A stretch of DNA of 7,460 nucleotides, taken from positions 1 to 7,460 of the forward strand of contig NZAU01000163.1 of the NCBI GenBank assembly GCA_002686215.1, written 5' to 3'. A program made the translations under genes and the position numbers. Positions 4,088 to 7,460 of the stretch are shown piece after piece (the stretch's first letter is position 1; each line of letters opens with the position of its first letter). The stretch comes from Candidatus Woesearchaeota archaeon (lineage in GTDB: Archaea; Nanoarchaeota; Nanoarchaeia; UBA10117; ARS21). The notes beneath the pieces were generated by a model that had not been told where the DNA came from, ran no database searches, and worked only from the letters and a program-made list of their open reading frames with translations.

Positions 4088-4187
4088 GTTTCTGATGGAA
4101 GATAAAATGACCTTGGCATAACATAGTCACGCCAAAAAAGAATAATAATATTGTACCAATGAACTCTATAATGTGATTTTGAGCCAT
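3984..4187 (-). CDS. Small membrane protein, 67 aa
   Basis: ATG 4187 lies inside the end of the 71-aa gene (22-nt overlap). Residues 6-27 form one membrane helix (IIEFIGTILLFFFGVTMLCQ), followed by a short His/Lys stretch and a charged, probably helical tail (KETEDQEARDRVRRQVEAII). The sequence looks natural in this frame across the whole length, including the part shared with the 88-aa frame. The stop TGA is at 3986-3984. It is not recognised; the design (one span, charged helical tail) matches its neighbours. Confidence 0.72.
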   Translation of the reverse strand: MAQNHIIEFIGTILLFFFGVTMLCQGHFIFHQKHGYTRKETEDQEARDRVRRQVEAIIRNRQDDSSS

Positions 4188-4381
4188 GGGAAAATAGGAT
4201 CAATTACTCCAATAAGTCGAAGCAAACCCTCAGCAAAAAGTGCAAGAACAACCCACCCAACACACATAGAGATAATTGAAGCATTGCGATTATGTTTTCT
4301 TATTGCAGCATCAATCATCTCCTGACACTCTTCATGAGTGACGTAATGTGCTGGTTTAATTTCATCCATCCTGTGAGACAT
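4166..4381 (-). CDS. Small membrane protein, 71 aa
   Basis: ATG 4381 overlaps the 78-aa gene by 20 nt; ATG 4369 (MDEIKP) is an alternative that would overlap by 8. A soluble N-terminal part (YVTHEECQEMIDAAIRKH, 13-30) precedes a membrane helix at about 35-58 (SIISMCVGWVVLALFAEGLL) and a hydrophobic tail with PIFPWLK. The layout is cytoplasmic domain, then anchor, the reverse of the 67- and 69-aa proteins. No enzyme motif is visible. Its end overlaps the start of the 67-aa gene. Confidence 0.74.
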   Translation of the reverse strand: MSHRMDEIKPAHYVTHEECQEMIDAAIRKHNRNASIISMCVGWVVLALFAEGLLRLIGVIDPIFPWLKITL

Positions 4382-4598
4382 TTGGTAGGTTGTCCATCGG
4401 GTCAGGTCCTCCCGAAACTATAGCACAAGCTCGCCTATAATAAAAATTATCTGTATTTCCTGATGTTTCTAATGCTTCTTTGACTCTCACCCAATTCTCG
4501 TAGGATGTTTTGTCCATTTGTTTTTTTGTTTCGAAATACTTACTAGCTATATTAGACAGTATTTCAATGTGTGCAACAATATGTCCATACCGTAACAC
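4362..4598 (-). CDS. Hypothetical protein, 78 aa (GTG start)
   Basis: The first of the tiny genes after the adhesin, only 22 nt past its stop, with no terminator between. The start is taken at GTG 4598 because a stop lies two codons upstream; ATG 4517 would give 51 aa. The protein is soluble and helical in the first 50 residues (HIEILSNIASKYFETKKQMD; YENWVRVKEALETSG), with a Gly/Pro/Asp-rich end. No Shine-Dalgarno is clear. The ATG of the 71-aa gene lies inside its 3' end. It is not recognised. Confidence 0.68.
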   Translation of the reverse strand: MLRYGHIVAHIEILSNIASKYFETKKQMDKTSYENWVRVKEALETSGNTDNFYYRRACAIVSGGPDPMDNLPNVSQDG

Positions 4599-4620
4599 AC
4601 ATTAAGTAAATATTAAATTC

Positions 4621-6702
4621 TTAGGTTGGATAAGAGATAATAACGATACCAGGACCACCATTACCGCCAGAATTACCTGGTCCTGAGCTACCGCCAGGTC
4701 CTCTTTCGGATCCACCACCACCGCCGCCAGTGAATGCTTGTCCTGATTCACCTCTACGGAGTGGACCACTATTATTAGGACCGACACCACCCATTCCACC
4801 ACCACCAAGTCCACCTCTTGCTCTATAAGTAGATCCTTGGAACGGATGATTTCCTCCCAACCAAGAAGATCCACCGCCACCACCACCATACCAAGTAGAA
4901 GTTCCACTAATACTGAATTGTAAACCATTTCCACCAGCACCGGTATCACTATCTATTGGCGTACCACCAGGGAATCCATTTTGTCCGATACCACCACCGC
5001 CACCTCCAAAGGCATTAGGTCCTGGTGCATTATGTTGTCCAAAACCACCTGGTTGTCCAAATCCATTTACGAATGCACTATTGATTGCATAACCACCGGT
5101 CATATTAGAAGTACCACCAGTACCAGGAGTATTAGTCTCAGTACCACCACCTCCACCACATCCACCATTTAAGGCAGGAGTTGTTGGTCCGTGGTGTGCT
5201 CCACCACCGCCACCACCGTTTCCAGTAGCACCAAAAACACTAGTATTTCCACCAGTAAAACCTCTTGCACCATTACCTGGTGGGGATTCTCCACCAGTGC
5301 CACCACCACCAATAATGACTGGATATGAAGATGCAGAAACTGGGAATGCTTCGGAATAAAATGCGCCACCAGCACCGCCACCACCTGCGTGATAAGCACC
5401 ACCGCCACCACCGCCGCCAGCGATACCAAAGAATTCCACTGATGTCAGACTTGGATTAGTAACAGTGAATGAACCTGCTGAATGGAAAGTGTGAATTGTT
5501 TTTCCATTCACATAACTAATAATTCCACCAGTTGCTTTTGCAGTTGCAGTTTTTGCTATTTCATAACGAACAATTACAATACCAGAACCACCATTACCTC
5601 CTTTAACAACACCATAAGCAGGTGCATAATCTCCACCACCTCCACCAGCACCTAAAGCAGCAGCACCGTTACCACCACTTTGTGCTGCTCCATTAGATCC
5701 ATCTCCTCCACCACCAGGTCCACCAGTTCCACCAGTAACACTTTGAGGAGCGTGACCCGCGCCAGCACCTCCTCCCGCATAAGTTACTGATATGCCAGTA
5801 ATAGATGATGTTGCGCCAGGTCCACCATTTCCACTCGAAGTGCTAGCAGTTGCATCAACACCTACTCCACCTGCTCCACCGCCGCCACCTGCAGCATTGG
5901 TAGCACCAGCCCCACCATTATTTCCTTGTCCAGCAGTTCCAGCTCCCCCAGCATTTCCTTGACGCCCTGATCCACCACCAGATCCACCAGCAGCGCCGTC
6001 ACCAATTCCACCACGACCACCACCAGTAGAAGTAATAGTAGAAAATATACTATCACCACCACTCGTGCCATCATAAGGTCCGTTTGAATCTCCACCTTGA
6101 CCGCCACCACCAACTGTAACAGCGTAATCCTGGTTAGAAATAGGAAGACCAGAACCACTTCTCATACCACCAGCACCACCGCCGCCAGCACCTTGTCTGG
6201 AAGATCCAGCACCACCACCAGCAATTACCAGATAGTCAACTTCAGCATTGGGTGGTGCAGATTGTACATTAAAGGTAGAACTGCCAGTAAATACATGTAG
6301 TCTGTATGCAGTGCCACTTTCTTCATATTCTGAAATTGTTCCTCCGGTGGCACTAATACTAGTGTCTTGTGAAATATTACTCCAAGCATCATTCACATAA
6401 ACCTGAATAGAACCTATATCACTATTATAAATTAGAGTTCCAGCAGCAGTACTAACACCAGCATTACGTCCCGTTGTTGTAGTAGCACCTACACCAATAG
6501 AATTAGACTTGATAATGGTATCACCAACTGTAATGCTACTACCAGTACCAGCAACGGATTGATTCAGAGTAGTCGCAGTTATAACACCAGTCACATTCAG
6601 ACCAGTGATATCACCAGATAATCCACCGGTAAACGTTGCAGTACCAATAGAAACGTTACCGTTATTACCGTTTATTTCATCTACACGAAGTTTACTAGCC
6701 AT
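4621..6702 (-). CDS. Glycine-rich tail-fibre/adhesin protein, 693 aa
   Basis: The N-terminus (ASKLRVDEINGN) is a common opening of cyanophage tail-fibre proteins. Residues 13-115 are a Thr/Ser/Gly/Val beta-rich stem (TGLNVTGVITATTLN; IGSIQVYVNDAWSNI). Two glycine-rich modules follow, about 118-380 and 390-691. Each opens with ATGG-I-S then a strand ending F-T-G-SSTFNV or F-H-SAGSFTV, continues into V(D/E)-(Y/F) and AGGGxG, and closes with GIVIVRY or GIVIISY. Long glycine runs (GGGGGG) alternate with turn and aromatic residues. Such proteins in T-even phages (gp38-type adhesins) form glycine-rich bundles at the fibre tip with variable loops contacting the host receptor; that role is inferred here. 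A single Cys (515) is present. ATG 6702 has only a weak GGTGG ribosome site. The coding DNA is dominated by GGT/GGA codons, so false frames rich in Val and Leu arise. Confidence 0.88.
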   Translation of the reverse strand: MASKLRVDEINGNNGNVSIGTATFTGGLSGDITGLNVTGVITATTLNQSVAGTGSSITVGDTIIKSNSIGVGATTTTGRNAGVSTAAGTLIYNSDIGSIQVYVNDAWSNISQDTSISATGGTISEYEESGTAYRLHVFTGSSTFNVQSAPPNAEVDYLVIAGGGAGSSRQGAGGGGAGGMRSGSGLPISNQDYAVTVGGGGQGGDSNGPYDGTSGGDSIFSTITSTGGGRGGIGDGAAGGSGGGSGRQGNAGGAGTAGQGNNGGAGATNAAGGGGGAGGVGVDATASTSSGNGGPGATSSITGISVTYAGGGAGAGHAPQSVTGGTGGPGGGGDGSNGAAQSGGNGAAALGAGGGGGDYAPAYGVVKGGNGGSGIVIVRYEIAKTATAKATGGIISYVNGKTIHTFHSAGSFTVTNPSLTSVEFFGIAGGGGGGGAYHAGGGGAGGAFYSEAFPVSASSYPVIIGGGGTGGESPPGNGARGFTGGNTSVFGATGNGGGGGGAHHGPTTPALNGGCGGGGGTETNTPGTGGTSNMTGGYAINSAFVNGFGQPGGFGQHNAPGPNAFGGGGGGIGQNGFPGGTPIDSDTGAGGNGLQFSISGTSTWYGGGGGGSSWLGGNHPFQGSTYRARGGLGGGGMGGVGPNNSGPLRRGESGQAFTGGGGGGSERGPGGSSGPGNSGGNGGPGIVIISYPT
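4630..5535 (-). repeat. Second glycine-rich module of the adhesin
   Basis: Codes for residues 390-691, a diverged copy of the first module. Shared landmarks are the ATGG-I-S opening, the H-TF-x-SAGSFTV strand, the GGGGAGG run after it and the GGNGGPGIVI closing. It is about 300 residues, with more His and aromatic residues (GAYHAG, AHHGP, WYGGGG, SSWLGG) than module one. Confidence 0.7.
5563..6351 (-). repeat. First glycine-rich module of the adhesin
   Basis: Codes for residues 118-380. It opens with ATGGTISEYEE, runs through HVFTGSSTFNV, VDYLVIAGGGAG and GGGGAGG, and closes with GGNGGSGIVIVRY. It is Ser/Thr/Ala/Gly-dominated and aromatic-poor compared with module two, as if the second copy carries the variable binding surface. 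Confidence 0.7.
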
Positions 6703-6718
6703 ACCACCAGTTTTTTAG

Positions 6719-6725
6719 ATATTTA
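6719..6725 (-). promoter_or_regulatory. Possible T4-like late promoter element
   Basis: CTAAATA on the minus strand (6725-6719) resembles the T4 late box TATAAATA. It lies over the stop of the 178-aa gene, about 17 nt before the adhesin ATG. It is the only match noticed in the window, but it is short and AT-rich, so chance is possible. Confidence 0.25.
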
Positions 6726-7259
6726 GCCAGAGATTTCCATTAGAACTATACTGCTTGATCCATTGTATCCACCAGGACCACGATTATAATACCCAGTACT
6801 ATCATGAACACCCCAAAGAACACCATATGTTACTGATGATGTTGTTCCTGGACTATCAACACCAAAATGGGATGTAGTTTGTCCATTTAAACCAGTATAC
6901 CCCTGCGATAAAAATAATTTAGAAACACCAGTAGAATTGTTACCTGGATTTAGACTAGATGCTACTCCAGAATTGGCAAAATATACAGGAGTTCCAGCAG
7001 GGTCACGAGCAAATATGATAGATCCAGTAGAAGAACCACTCATTTCTAAATGCATCGTAACCATCATCAGTATTTTATTGGATGCTGATGTTGGTGTTAT
7101 TGAAATATTTAAACCATCTACACCAGAATTTGTCCAAGAAGTTGATGTGGTAGTATTTGTGGTAGAGTCAATTTTTTCTACGATCTGAATAATACCACCA
7201 CTCGCACCAGCAGGCAGTCCGTCTCTTGGATAGATTTTATTTGTTCTTAATTCTGACAT
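6723..7259 (-). CDS. Tail-fibre-type structural protein, 178 aa
   Basis: The opening SELRTNKIYPRDGLPAGASGG (written here as SELRTNKIYPRDGLP then AGASGG) is a familiar N-terminus of cyanophage tail-fibre or virion proteins. The rest is a Thr/Ser/Gly/Asn-rich beta protein with repeated strand-turn patterns (SWTNSGVDGLNISITPTSAS, KILMMVTMHLEM) and ends in SSIVLMEISG. No signal peptide or enzyme motif is visible. Its ATG at 7259 shares one base with the stop of the preceding gene (TAATG), and GAGG lies 10 nt upstream. The C-terminal -(I/F)xLxE(I/V)S(G/A) pattern also ends the preceding protein, so the two may be related C-terminal domains. A role in the fibre or baseplate periphery is inferred from composition and neighbours. 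Confidence 0.8.
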   Translation of the reverse strand: MSELRTNKIYPRDGLPAGASGGIIQIVEKIDSTTNTTTSTSWTNSGVDGLNISITPTSASNKILMMVTMHLEMSGSSTGSIIFARDPAGTPVYFANSGVASSLNPGNNSTGVSKLFLSQGYTGLNGQTTSHFGVDSPGTTSSVTYGVLWGVHDSTGYYNRGPGGYNGSSSIVLMEISG

Positions 7260-7460
7260 TATGCTGATACCTCATATAGAAACATTCGTGCTGCCTGATA
7301 CCCATTATTAGCTGGAAATTCCACAGTACCAGAACCAGACTGCATTCTAATATAAACTTTATACTCTACGGATTGTGTAGTATTCGGACTATCCAAGTAT
7401 GGCATTGCTACTGGAACATGAATCCTTGAACTCGCACCATAAACCATAGCGAATCCATAA
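7259..7460 (-). CDS. Partial virion/tail-fibre protein, C-terminal end
   Basis: Open from the window edge in frame (codon boundary at 7459) to TAA at 7261-7259, leaving 66 residues. An ATG at 7447 exists, but the frame is open before it (YGFA precedes), so this is most likely the end of a longer gene. The fragment is beta-type: SSRIHVPVAMPYLDSP, VEYKVYIRMQSGSGTVEFPA, then ARMFLYEVSA. The style and the ending resemble the 178-aa protein that follows. The strand pattern fits a C-terminal domain of a phage fibre or decoration protein. Function beyond structure cannot be told. Confidence 0.72.
   Translation of the reverse strand, partial: YGFAMVYGASSRIHVPVAMPYLDSPNTTQSVEYKVYIRMQSGSGTVEFPANNGYQAARMFLYEVSA

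Noticed and set aside
4602..4949. 115-aa Val/Leu-rich minus-strand frame
   Set aside because: Shadow of the glycine-rich adhesin: GGT/GGA codons read out of frame give Val, Leu and Glu. The 98-aa (5862-6158) and 86-aa (5169-5429) frames are the same artefact.
4624..6350. CCACCACC tracts as a tandem-repeat or regulatory DNA
   Set aside because: They are the complement of Gly-Gly-Gly codons in the adhesin; no non-coding explanation is needed.

Overview
This window looks like part of the genome of a marine T4-like cyanophage (a myovirus of Synechococcus or Prochlorococcus). The evidence is a phage tail-fibre/adhesin cluster next to a complete glucose-6-phosphate dehydrogenase gene (zwf, a well-known cyanophage auxiliary metabolic gene), a chain of very small overlapping genes, a phage tRNA-Pro and a sugar-nucleotide epimerase. 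Every convincing gene is on the minus strand, so transcription runs from high to low coordinates. Neither exact species nor host can be read from the sequence.

Layout in transcription order. (1) 7460-6723: the C-terminus of one structural protein, touching (TAATG) a 178-aa tail-fibre-type protein. (2) 6702-4621: a 693-aa adhesin-like protein built from two glycine-rich modules. (3) 4598-3086: nine tiny genes, almost all overlapping, several through ATGA stop/start junctions; five encode a single membrane segment. (4) 3135-1765: zwf, with conserved cofactor and active-site motifs. It is followed by two tiny membrane-peptide genes (1768-1685, 1649-1521) and a terminator-like hairpin that lies inside the second one. 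(5) 1543-1369: an apparently perfect sigma70 promoter, a structured leader and tRNA-Pro(UGG). (6) 1344-817: a second strong sigma70-type promoter and a two-gene operon of unknowns. (7) 810-598: an array of tandem covarying hairpins, then a terminator whose loop also supplies the -35 element of the next promoter. (8) 571-1: the start of an extended-SDR epimerase resembling GDP-mannose 3,5-epimerase, cut by the window edge at its catalytic Tyr.

How it fits together (inference): no terminator or clear promoter separates the adhesin, the tiny genes and zwf, so zwf is probably read as part of a long, probably late, transcript. Zwf would feed the oxidative pentose phosphate pathway (NADPH, ribose precursors) during infection. 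The tRNA, the two unknowns and the epimerase have host-sigma70-type promoters and are probably expressed earlier and separately. The most unusual parts are the hairpin array at about 651-810, the fused terminator/promoter at 598-633, and the tiny membrane-protein operon.
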